Part shown: positions 8,536 through 17,719 of the stretch, piece by piece
Layout: each line of letters begins with the position of its first letter
How positions within the stretch are numbered: the first letter of the stretch is position 1
Assembly (NCBI RefSeq): GCF_004348115.1
Contig: NZ_QPFB01000001.1
Location: 3,178,028 to 3,242,027 of the forward strand
Direction: 5' to 3'
From: Stenotrophomonas sp. ATCM1_4
GTDB taxonomy: Bacteria; Pseudomonadota; Gammaproteobacteria; Xanthomonadales; Xanthomonadaceae
DNA length: 64,000 nt
The notes under the pieces: model-generated
What the model was told of the DNA's origin: nothing
Database searches by the model: none
Seen by the model: only the letters and a program-made list of their open reading frames with translations
Made by a program: the position numbers and the translations under genes

Positions 8536-9249
8536 TCAGTTCAGCAGCGCGCGCGCGGCGATCATCGCCCGGTACTGGCGCGGCGCCATGCCCACTTCGG
8601 CTTTGAACTTGCGGGTGAACGCGCTCTGGTCGCTGAAACCACAGGCCTGCCCGATGCTGGCCACGCTGTCCTCGCCATGCAGCAGGTGCAACGCGATCTG
8701 GATGCGCAGCCGGGTCAGCACCTGCTGCGGGGTCATCTGGAACACCTTGCGGAACGAGCGCTCCAGCTTGGACAGCGAGAACCCGGTGATGTCCAGCAGG
8801 GTCTGCATGCGCACGTTCTCGGCGTAGTGCGTGTTGAGGTAATCCAGCGCCAGCCGCAACGGCTCGTACTGCGACTCCAGCCCGCCACGCTGGCCCAGGT
8901 CGCGCGAGATGCCGATCAGGCCGACCACCCTGCCGTCCTCGATGATCGGCCGCTTGCAGGTCAGGCACCAGCCGGGCTGCTGGTTGGCGAACAGCTGCAG
9001 CTCCATCACGTTCTCGATCACCTCCCCCCCCAGCACGCGCTGGTCCTGGGCCACGTAGGCCTCGCTCATGCCCACCGGGTACAGCTCATCGGCACGCCGC
9101 CCGATCACCTCGCTGCGCGACTTCACGCCGAGCCGCTGCATCATCGTCATGTTGACGTGCGTGTAGCGCCCGTCGGTGTCCTTGGCGAAGAACAGCACGC
9201 TGGGAATGGCGTCGAACAGGGCTTCGATTTCGGCAGGGTCAATACGCAT
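8536..9249 (-). CDS. PAS-domain AraC-family transcriptional regulator
   Basis: A 237-residue regulator. Residues about 8-115 form a PAS fold (ALFDAIPSVLFFAKDTDGRY, HVNMTMMQRLGVKS, then GVVGLIGISRDLG at its end). The remaining 105 residues are an AraC-type double helix-turn-helix (LLDITGFSLSKLERSFRKVF and SIGQACGFSDQSAFTRKFKA, the latter the family signature). The PAS domain would sense a ligand or redox state in the cytoplasm; the signal and targets are unknown. It stands alone, 74 bp upstream of radA on the same strand, with a 402-bp gap on its other side. Confidence 0.88.
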   Translation of the reverse strand: MRIDPAEIEALFDAIPSVLFFAKDTDGRYTHVNMTMMQRLGVKSRSEVIGRRADELYPVGMSEAYVAQDQRVLGGEVIENVMELQLFANQQPGWCLTCKRPIIEDGRVVGLIGISRDLGQRGGLESQYEPLRLALDYLNTHYAENVRMQTLLDITGFSLSKLERSFRKVFQMTPQQVLTRLRIQIALHLLHGEDSVASIGQACGFSDQSAFTRKFKAEVGMAPRQYRAMIAARALLN

Positions 9250-9597
9250 CGGGACGACATATGGCGTCGGGGGAAAGCCGACCGGGCATCCGATGATGCC
9301 TGATCCGGCATGGAATCCGCAGGGCCAAAAGGCATTCCCGGCGGCGGGGCCGACAGACCGGCCGCCTCAGGCCACCCGTGCGGTCCCTACAGGCAGGATC
9401 CAGCTCCAGGCGCACCGCGCCTTGATGGCATGAAATGCCCCGGATGCCGGAACCGGCACAATCCAGGCACCCGAGCTGGGCTGGCCCTGCGGGAAGCACC
9501 CTGGCATCACCGGCCGCGGCACTGCCCAATCCCCAGGCCTAGGCCCGCGGACGGCGACGCCCCATCCCATGACCATCCACCGCAAGGCTGCAAACAC
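9250..9597. other. Intergenic region without a recognised gene
   Basis: About 350 bp between the PAS-AraC gene and the purA terminator. I see no convincing coding sequence: small open frames here have no ribosome binding site and no family similarity. The regulator's promoter must lie in the part next to 9250, but no convincing -35/-10 pair was found. Confidence 0.5.
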
Positions 9598-9621
9598 AAG
9601 GCCCCGCTTTCGCGGGGCCTT
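9598..9621 (-). terminator. Rho-independent terminator of purA
   Basis: A perfect 10-bp stem AAGGCCCCGC / GCGGGGCCTT with a 4-base loop lies 30 bp beyond the purA stop. On the purA strand the loop is GAAA and the stem is followed by a moderately T-rich GTGTTTG. Confidence 0.8.
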
Positions 9622-9651
9622 GGTTCACGCATCAAACGCGGTGACGGGCGA

Positions 9652-11049
<1,398 letters not shown>

Positions 11050-11065
11050 TCAAGGCCATACACGG

Positions 11066-11113
11066 AAAAAGCCGAACGGGACGCTCTGTGAGGAGCAGGC
11101 CCGACCGGCTTTT
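11066..11113 (-). terminator. Probable terminator of the hflK-hflC operon
   Basis: The arms AAAAGCCG-AA-CGGG (plus 11067-11080) and CCCG-AC-CGGCTTTT (11100-11113) pair with a symmetrical 2x2 internal loop. On the minus strand the distal arm ends in five T (CGGCTTTTT), the shape of an intrinsic terminator. It lies about 180 bp past the hflC stop and would insulate purA. Confidence 0.6.
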
Positions 11114-11230
11114 CTGGATTATCCGGGTTTTGCCTGACGGCTACCACCCCTGAAGGTGCATCCCATCGGCGGCAGTGGCCGGTCGTTCAGACCCGGCCCC
11201 GTGAACGCAGCCAACCTGCGCCACGTTGCT

Positions 11231-11252
11231 GCCGGGCATGGCCCGGCGCTAC
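11231..11252 (-). repeat. SMAG-like REP palindrome
   Basis: On the minus strand GTAGC precedes the stem GCCGGGC-CAT-GCCCGGC. The GTAG head and 7-bp stem match the element at 7041-7062 in layout. It lies in the gap after hflC. Confidence 0.65.
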
Positions 11253-11296
11253 CGGCAGCTGGCAGCACCGGGCCGAGCCTGGTGCTGCCGCAAGGG

Positions 11297-12160
11297 TCAG
11301 CGGTCGTTCTTCAGGTACTGCAGGAACGGGTCGTTCTTGTCGAGCACGATCACGCCATTGCCGTCGGTCATCGAGCCGCGGTAGGCCTCCAGGCTGCGGT
11401 AGAACGAGTAGAACGCCGGGTCGGCCGAGCCGGCCTTGCCGTAGATGGCGGCGGCCTGGGCATCGCCCTCACCACGCAGCTGCTGCGCATCGCGCTCGGC
11501 CTCGGCCACGATCACGGTGCTCTCGCGGTCGGCCTGAGCGCGGATGGTCAGCGACTGCTCCTCGCCCTCGGCGCGCAGCTTGGCGGCCTCCTGCTTGCGC
11601 TGGGCGCGCATGCGCTCGTACACGTCGGTGATCACCTGGCTGTCCGTCGGCAGGTCGATCTGCTTGATGCGCAGGTCGATGATCTGCATGCCGAGCGGCT
11701 TGACCGCCTCGTTGATCGCCTTCAGCTGGCCGGCGATCAGCTCGCCGCGGTCACCGGACACCAGTGCCTGCAGGGTGCGCGAGTTGATCTGGTTGCGCAG
11801 CGAGTCGGTGATGATCGGCGCAAGGCGGGCATTGGCCACCTTGCCGTCACCGCCGGTGGAGCGGTAGTACGAACGCACGTCGGAGATGTAGCCGATGGCG
11901 AAGAAGTCGACGCTGACGTCCTTCTGCTCGGCGGTGAAGTAACGCGCCGGAGCGGTGTCCAGCACCTGGAAGCGGCGGTCGAACACGCGCACGGTTTCCA
12001 CCAGCGGCACCTTGAAGTGCAGGCCCGGCTTGATGTCCGAACGCACCACCTTGCCCAGGTTCAGCACCATCGCGGTCTGGTCCTCGCGGACCACGTACAC
12101 CGAGCCCAGCAGGCCCAGCAGCACCACGACCAGCAGGCCGATCACAAATGAATTCTTCAT
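11297..12160 (-). CDS. hflC: HflC, inner-membrane regulator of FtsH protease
   Basis: With HflK it forms the SPFH/prohibitin-family cage that surrounds FtsH and tunes membrane-protein turnover. The 287-residue product has one N-terminal membrane anchor (FVIGLLVVVLLGLLGSVYVV), the SPFH/band-7 domain (TAMVLNLGKVVRSDIKPGLHFKVP begins it) and an Ala/Glu-rich coiled-coil (residues about 190-235). Its ATG overlaps the hflK stop (ATGA), so translation is coupled. Confidence 0.96.
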   Translation of the reverse strand: MKNSFVIGLLVVVLLGLLGSVYVVREDQTAMVLNLGKVVRSDIKPGLHFKVPLVETVRVFDRRFQVLDTAPARYFTAEQKDVSVDFFAIGYISDVRSYYRSTGGDGKVANARLAPIITDSLRNQINSRTLQALVSGDRGELIAGQLKAINEAVKPLGMQIIDLRIKQIDLPTDSQVITDVYERMRAQRKQEAAKLRAEGEEQSLTIRAQADRESTVIVAEAERDAQQLRGEGDAQAAAIYGKAGSADPAFYSFYRSLEAYRGSMTDGNGVIVLDKNDPFLQYLKNDR

Positions 12161-13260
12161 CGGCTGGCCTCCTCACGACTTGCCGAGCGCGAGACCGAGC
12201 GGTCCGCGTTGCGAATGCTGTCGGTGGCCGACGGCAGGGCCGGCACGACCATGTCCGGGGTCAGCTGCGGGGCGTTGCCGGCGCCCTTGGCCGCATCGGC
12301 GGGCATCGGCACGTAGATCAGCTGGCGGCCATCGCCACCGATGACCTTGCGGTTCTCGGCCAGCACCTGCTGCACGGTTTCCAGCCACAGGCGCTTGCGG
12401 GTGACTTCCGGCGCGTTCTTGTACTCGGCCTGCAGCAGGGTGAAGCGGCGCGCGTCACCCTCGGCCTTGGCCACGGCGGCCTGCTTGTAGCCTTCGGCGG
12501 TGGTGCGGGCACGCGAGGCCTGGCCACGCGCTTCGGGCACGACCTTGGCCGCGTAGGCCTGGGCTTCGTTGATCAGGCGTTCCTTGACCTGCTGGGCACC
12601 GTTGACCTCGTCGAAGGCCGGCTTCACTTCTTCCGGCGGGCGGGCATCAGGCAGGGTCAGCCCGGTCACGCTCAGGCCAGTCTCGTAGGCCTTGAGCGAA
12701 GCCTGCAGGCGCTGCTCGGCCACCGAGGCCAGCGGGCCGCGGTTGTTGAGCACGGTGTTCAGGTCGGCACGGCCCACCTGCTCGCGCACCGCACTCTGCG
12801 CGGACTGCTCCAGCATCTGGTCGGCATCGACCGTACCGAACAGGTACTGGCGCGGGTCGTCCACGCGGTACTGCACGTTGACCGCCACGTTGACGATGTT
12901 CTCGTCGCGGGTGAGCACCGGCACGTTGCTGCTGAAGGTCTTGATCTGGGTGGCATTGACCTTGATCACCGACTCGATCGGCCACGGCAGCTTGAAGTTC
13001 GGGCCCGGCTGCAGGATGCGGGAGAACTGGCCGAAGCGCAGCACCACGCCACGCTGCTGTTCGCCGATCAGCTGGAAGCTGGAGAACAGCACCAGCAAGG
13101 CCACCACGATCAGTACCCAGCGCCAGATGCCGCCATCAAACAGGTCGCGCAACGGGCCGGGGATGTTGCCGCCCCATCCGTTGCCATTTCCGCCACGTGG
13201 CTTGCGCGGGCCGCGGTCGTCCGCGCCCCCACCATTGCCGCCGGGTGTATTCCAGGCCAT
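12157..13260 (-). CDS. hflK: HflK, inner-membrane regulator of FtsH protease
   Basis: The partner of HflC. The 367-residue protein has a Gly/Pro/Arg-rich cytoplasmic N-terminus (MAWNTPGGNGGGADDRG), one membrane segment (WVLIVVALLVLFSSFQLI, about residues 57-75), the SPFH domain (RGVVLRFGQFSRILQPGPNFK) and a coiled-coil before a Pro/Ala-rich tail. The start codon chosen matches the conserved MAWN beginning; upstream in-frame codons have no support. It precedes hflC with a 4-bp overlap. No hfq or hflX gene is adjacent, unlike in E. coli. Confidence 0.95.
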   Translation of the reverse strand: MAWNTPGGNGGGADDRGPRKPRGGNGNGWGGNIPGPLRDLFDGGIWRWVLIVVALLVLFSSFQLIGEQQRGVVLRFGQFSRILQPGPNFKLPWPIESVIKVNATQIKTFSSNVPVLTRDENIVNVAVNVQYRVDDPRQYLFGTVDADQMLEQSAQSAVREQVGRADLNTVLNNRGPLASVAEQRLQASLKAYETGLSVTGLTLPDARPPEEVKPAFDEVNGAQQVKERLINEAQAYAAKVVPEARGQASRARTTAEGYKQAAVAKAEGDARRFTLLQAEYKNAPEVTRKRLWLETVQQVLAENRKVIGGDGRQLIYVPMPADAAKGAGNAPQLTPDMVVPALPSATDSIRNADRSVSRSASREEASR

Positions 13261-13401
13261 GCATGCTCCATCTGTAAGGGCCGGGGTGCGGGAGTTCCCG
13301 CCGGACCCGGCCATCAATCGAATCCCGATTCTACTAGATGAGGCTGACCTGCCGTTTCGCAACCGCTATCTTGGACATCCCCCGTTCCAGTGCAGGCCGC
13401 C

Positions 13402-14397
13402 ATGTCCGTTTCCGCCCCGTTTTCCGCCTTCCGCATCCACAACGACGAGGCGGGCTACCGCAGCGGCCTGGAGCCGCTGGCGCTGGACCAGCTCAGCCCC
13501 GGCGAGGTGGTGATCCGTGCCCGCTGGTCCTCGGTGAACTACAAGGACGCCCTGGCCGGCACCGGCAAGGGCAAGATCCTGCGCCGCTTCCCGCTGGTCG
13601 GCGGCATCGACGTGGCCGGCGAGGTGGTGGCCTCGACCGACCCGGCCTTCCGCGAGGGCGACAAGGTGCTGACCACCGGCTGCGGCCTGAGCGAGACCCG
13701 CGACGGCGGCTACAGCCAGTACGTGCGACTGGAGTCCCGATGGGTGATCCCGCTGCCTGCCGGGCTGGACCTGCGTGAAGCCATGGTGCTGGGCACGGCC
13801 GGCTTCACCGCCGCGCTGGCGCTGTTCCGGATGACCGAGAACCGCCAGTCCCCGGCGCTCGGCCCGCTGGCGGTGACCGGCGCCACCGGCGGGGTCGGCT
13901 CGCTGGCGGTGGACATCTTCAGCCGGGCCGGCTTCGAGGTGCATGCCGTCAGCGGCAAGGCCGAGGCGGCCGACTACCTGACCGCGATCGGTGCCAGCCA
14001 GGTACTGGGCCGCGATGCCTTGGCCACCACCCGGCCGATGGAATCGGCCCGCTTCGGCGGCGGGCTGGACAACGTCGGCGGGGCGATGCTGACCAGCCTG
14101 CTGGCCCAGACCAGCCCCTACGGCAACGTGGCCTCGGCCGGCCTGGCGGCCACCGCGGAGCTGGACATGACCGTGATGCCCTTCATCATCCGCGGCGTAT
14201 CCCTGCTGGGCGTGGCCTCGGCCGGCACCGCCCGGGACATCCGCGAGCAGGTCTGGGCACTGCTGGGCGGGGACTGGAAGCCGCGCCACCTGGGCACCAT
14301 CTGTACCCGTGAAGTGGGGCTTGGCGAACTGCCGGGCGTGTTCGATACGATGCTCGCCGGCAAGTCCTTCGGGCGCACGGTCGTAAGAATCGACTGA
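13402..14397 (+). CDS. YhdH/AcuI-type zinc-independent medium-chain oxidoreductase
   Basis: A 331-residue quinone-oxidoreductase/acrylyl-CoA reductase family enzyme that reduces activated alkenes with NADPH. Motifs: RWSSVNYKDALAGTGKGKI near residue 43, PLVGGIDVAGEV, the nucleotide-binding VTGATGGVGSLAVD (about 155-168), and GVASAGTARDIRE near the C-terminus. The zinc-ligand Cys cluster of alcohol dehydrogenases is absent, as expected. I use the ATG giving MSVSAPF; a GTG four codons upstream is possible. E. coli AcuI detoxifies acryloyl-CoA; the same activity is plausible here but not shown. Confidence 0.85.
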   Translation: MSVSAPFSAFRIHNDEAGYRSGLEPLALDQLSPGEVVIRARWSSVNYKDALAGTGKGKILRRFPLVGGIDVAGEVVASTDPAFREGDKVLTTGCGLSETRDGGYSQYVRLESRWVIPLPAGLDLREAMVLGTAGFTAALALFRMTENRQSPALGPLAVTGATGGVGSLAVDIFSRAGFEVHAVSGKAEAADYLTAIGASQVLGRDALATTRPMESARFGGGLDNVGGAMLTSLLAQTSPYGNVASAGLAATAELDMTVMPFIIRGVSLLGVASAGTARDIREQVWALLGGDWKPRHLGTICTREVGLGELPGVFDTMLAGKSFGRTVVRID

Positions 14398-14435
14398 CCG
14401 CCGTCCTGACCCGGCCCAGACCCGGCGCTGGCGGC

Positions 14436-14465
14436 TTCACGCCGGGCCCGGGCCGGCACTACACT
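14436..14465 (+). promoter_or_regulatory. Candidate sigma-70 promoter of the response-regulator gene
   Basis: TTCACG (14436-14441), an 18-bp spacer and TACACT (14460-14465) precede the response regulator by 24 bp, and a GGGGAAG ribosome binding site follows. Each hexamer matches consensus at four of six positions. Confidence 0.45.
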
Positions 14466-14489
14466 CGTCGCTGACTCTTGGGGAAGAAC

Positions 14490-14873
14490 ATGGCGCGCAT
14501 CCTGATCGTTGACGATTCGCCGTCTCAGTTGATGGGCATCCAGCGCATCGTAGAGAAGCTGGGGCATGAGACCTTTACCGCCACCGATGGCGCTTCCGGG
14601 GTGGAAGCGGCCAAGTCGGTGCTGCCGGACCTGGTGCTGATGGACGTGGTGATGCCGAACCTCAACGGGTTCCAGGCCACCCGCACGCTCAAGCGCGAGG
14701 CCACCACCCAGCACATCCCGGTGATCCTGGTGACCACCAAGGACCAGGACACCGACCGGCTGTGGGGCATGCGCCAGGGCGCCAAGGCCTACATCACCAA
14801 GCCGTTCTCGGAAGAGGACCTGTCCGCGGTGATCGCGCAGGTGTTCAGCGCCGAGGCCCCGCCGGCCGGCTGA
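14490..14873 (+). CDS. Single-domain response regulator (PilH/CheY-like)
   Basis: A 127-residue stand-alone receiver domain. The acidic pocket is Asp8/Asp9 (ILIVDDSP), the phospho-acceptor is Asp52 (LVLMDVVMPNLNG), the conserved Thr is in VTTKDQ and the Lys is Lys104 (YITKPF). There is no output domain, so it should act by protein contact, as PilG, PilH or CheY do. It resembles PilH most, but no pilus or chemotaxis gene is adjacent. The start is the ATG 6 nt after a strong GGGGAAG ribosome binding site. Confidence 0.88.
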   Translation: MARILIVDDSPSQLMGIQRIVEKLGHETFTATDGASGVEAAKSVLPDLVLMDVVMPNLNGFQATRTLKREATTQHIPVILVTTKDQDTDRLWGMRQGAKAYITKPFSEEDLSAVIAQVFSAEAPPAG

Positions 14874-14891
14874 CGCCGGAGGGCCGGAACG

Positions 14892-14921
14892 AAAAAGGCG
14901 AGCCGGGGAGCTCGCCTTTTT
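14892..14921. terminator. Bidirectional rho-independent terminator
   Basis: A perfect 12-bp stem, AAAAAGGCGAGC / GCTCGCCTTTTT, with a 6-base loop, lies between the convergent response regulator and cbpA-like genes. The A tract on one side and T tract on the other allow termination from both directions. Confidence 0.9.
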
Positions 14922-14948
14922 CGTGCTCGGGGACCGGACGCACCGGCC

Positions 14949-15845
14949 TCAACTGTCACCGAAGGCCTTGGCCAGTTCCTGATAGGCCTTGCGCTGGGCC
15001 TCGGTCGTCGCCACCGGGGCCACCACCTCCAGTTCCACGATCTGGTCGCCATCGGGCTTGCCCGGCAGGCCACGGCCGCGCAGGCGCAGCTTGCGGCCAC
15101 TGTCCGAATCGGCCGGCACCTTCAGTTCCACCGCCCCGCCCAGGGTCGGCACGCTGATGCTGGTGCCCAGCGCCGCCTGCCACGGCGTGACCTGCAGGGT
15201 GTACAGGATGTTGCGCCCGTCCACCTCGAACTGCGGGTGCGAGGCGTATTCCACCTCCAGCATCAGGTTGCCGCCCCCGCTGCCCTGCCCGCCCAGCCGG
15301 ATCACCTGGCCCGGGCGGATGCCCTTGGGCACGCGCACGTCGAGCTGGCGACCATCGACGGTGATGCGCAGGCTGTCGCCGCTGTACGCCGCCTCCAGCG
15401 GCACCGACAGCTTGGCGCGGGTGTCGCGCATCGGTTGCGGACCGGCGCCGCCAAACCCGGGCCGACCACGCGCCCCTGCCCCGCCGGCACCGCGCTGGCG
15501 CGCGAACAGGCTTTCGAAGAAATCGCTGAAGCCGCCGCCGGCACCGCCGCCGCCGAACACCTCCTCGAAATCAAACCCCTGGCCGCCGCCGAAGTTGGGC
15601 GGTGCCTGGAATTCCTCGCCCGGGCGGTAACCCTGCGCGCGCAGCTGGTCATAGGCCTGGCGCTTCTGCGGATCGCGCAGCGCCTCGTAGGCCTCATTGA
15701 CCGCCTTGAACTTCTCCTCCGCACCGGCTTCCTTGCTGACGTCGGGGTGGTACTTGCGCGCCAGACGCCGGTAGGCGGTCTTGATCTCGGCATCGCCGGC
15801 GGTGGGCTCCACGCCCAGCGTTGCGTAGTAATCCTTGAATTCCAT
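14949..15845 (-). CDS. cbpA: CbpA-like DnaJ-family co-chaperone
   Basis: A 298-residue class II J-protein. The J domain is at residues 1-70 (DYYATLGVEPTAGDAEIK, with the HPD triad in YHPDVSKEAG), followed by a Gly/Phe-rich linker (about 85-135) and a two-lobed C-terminal substrate-binding region (VPLEAAYSGDSLRI, then LRLRGRGLPGKPDGD). The zinc-finger cysteines of true DnaJ are absent, which points to CbpA. It stimulates DnaK. It lies 120 bp downstream of the small heat-shock gene on the same strand; no cbpM modulator gene is next to it. Confidence 0.9.
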   Translation of the reverse strand: MEFKDYYATLGVEPTAGDAEIKTAYRRLARKYHPDVSKEAGAEEKFKAVNEAYEALRDPQKRQAYDQLRAQGYRPGEEFQAPPNFGGGQGFDFEEVFGGGGAGGGFSDFFESLFARQRGAGGAGARGRPGFGGAGPQPMRDTRAKLSVPLEAAYSGDSLRITVDGRQLDVRVPKGIRPGQVIRLGGQGSGGGNLMLEVEYASHPQFEVDGRNILYTLQVTPWQAALGTSISVPTLGGAVELKVPADSDSGRKLRLRGRGLPGKPDGDQIVELEVVAPVATTEAQRKAYQELAKAFGDS

Positions 15846-15965
15846 CCATACACCTCTGCAAAAAAGTCAGGCCCGCCACCTTTCGGCAACGGGCCGTCAT
15901 GCAACCGGCAACCGCCGTGGCCGCCATTCTACCGGGCCACGGCGCTCGTGCTGGTGGAGGCGCAC

Positions 15966-16403
15966 TCACAGGGCCGGGGAAGCGGCCTGGACCTGGATGC
16001 GGCGCGGTGCCGGTTCCTCGCGCTTGGGGATGCGGATCTCCAGCACGCCGTTCTGGCTGCGGGCGGCGATGCCCTCGGCGTTGGCGCTGTCCGGCAGGGC
16101 GAAGCGGCGATTGAACGTGCCATGGCGTCGCTCGCTGCGCGAGAAGCGGCCTTCCCCGGCGGCGGCCGGTGCGCTGCGCTCACCACGGATCTCCAGCACG
16201 CCCTTGTCCATCTGCACCTCGATGCTGGACGGCTCCACGCCGGGGAGGTCGGCCAACAGCACGAACTGCGTCGGCTCCTCGCGGATGTCCACCGCCGGCG
16301 CCCAGCCCTGCGGCGAGGTGGCGGGGGCTTCCAGCAACGGGCCCAGCAGATTGCGGATTTCGGACTGCGTCGGCCACTGGCGGTAACGTACGATGCTCAT
16401 CAT
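15966..16403 (-). CDS. Hsp20/alpha-crystallin small heat-shock protein
   Basis: A 145-residue ATP-independent holdase. The alpha-crystallin domain (about residues 37-135) contains WAPAVDIREEPTQFVLLADL, the conserved DLPGVEPSSIEV and the C-terminal GVLEIRIPK, where IRI resembles the IxI anchoring motif. It leads a probable two-gene chaperone unit with cbpA. On the minus strand a CTTGAA hexamer (16487-16492), resembling a sigma-32 -35 box, lies about 85 bp upstream, but the matching -10 is poor, so heat-shock control remains a guess. Confidence 0.92.
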   Translation of the reverse strand: MMSIVRYRQWPTQSEIRNLLGPLLEAPATSPQGWAPAVDIREEPTQFVLLADLPGVEPSSIEVQMDKGVLEIRGERSAPAAAGEGRFSRSERRHGTFNRRFALPDSANAEGIAARSQNGVLEIRIPKREEPAPRRIQVQAASPAL

Positions 16404-16550
16404 GTCCTCCTGAAATGTGGGGGCCCGGACTGCCGGAATGGCGATGCCGTTCCCATGCCCACGAGGTGTTGCGTGAAAGCCGCTTTTTCAAGCTTTTGAC
16501 GCGGCACTTCCAATCGATCACTAAACTGACATTCAGCACAGGAGTTACTG

Positions 16551-17033
16551 ATGTCCATCCAAGTCGGCGACCGCATTCCCGAAGTCATCCTCAAGCGCCT
16601 GCGCGAGGGCCTGGAAACGGTGGATACCCACACCCTGTTCGACGGCCGCAAGGTGGTGCTGTTCGCCGTCCCCGGCGCGTTCACCCCGACCTGCTCGGCC
16701 CGTCACCTGCCCGGTTACGTGGAGCACTTCGATGATTTCCGCAGCCGCGGCATCGAGGTGTTCTGCATGGCGGTCAATGATCCGTTCGTGATGCAGGCCT
16801 GGGCCCGGAGCCAATCGGTGCCCGATGGCCTGCAGATGCTGTCCGACGGCAACGGCGAGTTCACCCGTGCGCTGGGGCTGGAGATGGACGCAAGCAGTTC
16901 CGGCATGGGCATGCGCTCGCGCCGGTTCGCGTTGTACGTGGAAGATGGCGTGGTACGCGGCAGCTATGTCGAGGAACCCGGCCAGTTCGAGGTGTCCTCT
17001 GCCGAATACGTGCTCGCCCATCTGCCGGAGTAG
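16551..17033 (+). CDS. Peroxiredoxin (Prx5-type, thiol-dependent peroxidase)
   Basis: A 160-residue AhpC/TSA-superfamily peroxidase. The peroxidatic Cys48 lies in VPGAFTPTCSARHLPGY, the Prx5 signature; VNDPFVMQAW and ALYVEDGVV are also family-typical. Only this Cys is conserved, so reduction probably relies on glutathione/glutaredoxin or thioredoxin. It removes H2O2 and organic peroxides in the cytoplasm. An AGGAG-type ribosome binding site precedes the ATG. It is 27 bp upstream of a ferritin-like gene on the same strand, so the pair probably forms an oxidative-stress unit. Confidence 0.92.
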   Translation: MSIQVGDRIPEVILKRLREGLETVDTHTLFDGRKVVLFAVPGAFTPTCSARHLPGYVEHFDDFRSRGIEVFCMAVNDPFVMQAWARSQSVPDGLQMLSDGNGEFTRALGLEMDASSSGMGMRSRRFALYVEDGVVRGSYVEEPGQFEVSSAEYVLAHLPE

Positions 17034-17060
17034 TTTCCCCAACAGAAGGAAAGGCCAGCC

Positions 17061-17639
17061 ATGAGCAAGCAGCCAGCCGCGAAGCCGAGCAAACCCACCG
17101 CCCCGACGCCCGGCTTCACCGACCGCAAGACCCTGCGGGCCAACGCGCGCAAACGCATGGAAGACGGTGCGGTGACGCCCAGCTACAGCGCCGACCGCAC
17201 CACGGTGATCAAGCTGCTCAACGATGCGCTGGCCACCGAATGGGTCTGCGTGCTGCGCTACTACCGACATTACTACATGGCCAAGGGGATGCTGGCCGAC
17301 ACGGTGAAGGCCGAGTTCCTGGAACACGCCCAGCAGGAGCAGGCGCATGCGGACCTGCTGTCCAACCGCATCGTGCAACTGGGCGGTGCACCGGACCTCA
17401 ACCCGGACACCCTCACCGCGCGCTCCCACGCCGAGTACAAGGAAGGCGGCAACCTGCGCGACATGGTCCGCGAGAACCTCATCGCCGAGCGCATCGCCAT
17501 CGACAGCTATCGCGAGATGATCAACTTCATCGGCGACAAGGACACCACCACCAAGCGCATCCTGGAGCAGATCCTGGCGCAGGAGGAGGACCATGCCGAT
17601 GACTTCGCCGACATGCTGGACGGCTGGATAGGCGAGTAA
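17061..17639 (+). CDS. Ferritin-like/bacterioferritin-family protein
   Basis: A 192-residue four-helix-bundle di-iron protein with a Lys/Pro-rich N-terminal tail of about 40 residues. Candidate iron ligands recur as expected: Glu in DALATEWVCVLRYYRHYY, Glu and His in EFLEHAQQEQAHADLL, Glu in NLIAERIAIDSY, and Glu/His in LAQEEDHADDFADML. This fits the bacterioferritin/Dps-like group; iron storage or peroxide-dependent iron oxidation in the cytoplasm is likely. The haem-binding Met of classical bacterioferritin is not evident. A GAAGGAAAG ribosome binding site precedes it, and peroxiredoxin is directly upstream. Confidence 0.85.
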   Translation: MSKQPAAKPSKPTAPTPGFTDRKTLRANARKRMEDGAVTPSYSADRTTVIKLLNDALATEWVCVLRYYRHYYMAKGMLADTVKAEFLEHAQQEQAHADLLSNRIVQLGGAPDLNPDTLTARSHAEYKEGGNLRDMVRENLIAERIAIDSYREMINFIGDKDTTTKRILEQILAQEEDHADDFADMLDGWIGE

Positions 17640-17693
17640 CCTCGGCAGCAGCGGCCTCGCTTGCGACGCCATGACCGCCTGGCGGTCCGGGAC

Positions 17694-17718
17694 TTCGCGG
17701 GCAAGGTCGCTCCTGCCG
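17694..17718 (-). repeat. REP-type repeat (CAGGAGCGACC family)
   Basis: On the minus strand the sequence is a CAGGAGCGACC head, a short variable part and CGCGAAG. The same head and tail occur at 20138-20160, and a related form at 33097-33119. The family looks like the REP elements of pseudomonads and relatives. It lies in the convergent gap between the ferritin-like gene and pbpC. Confidence 0.55.
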
Positions 17719-17719
17719 G

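Noticed and set aside
16487-16492. Heat-shock (sigma-32) promoter for hsp20
   Set aside because: The -35-like CTTGAA is good, but no acceptable -10 follows at the right distance; kept only as a note.
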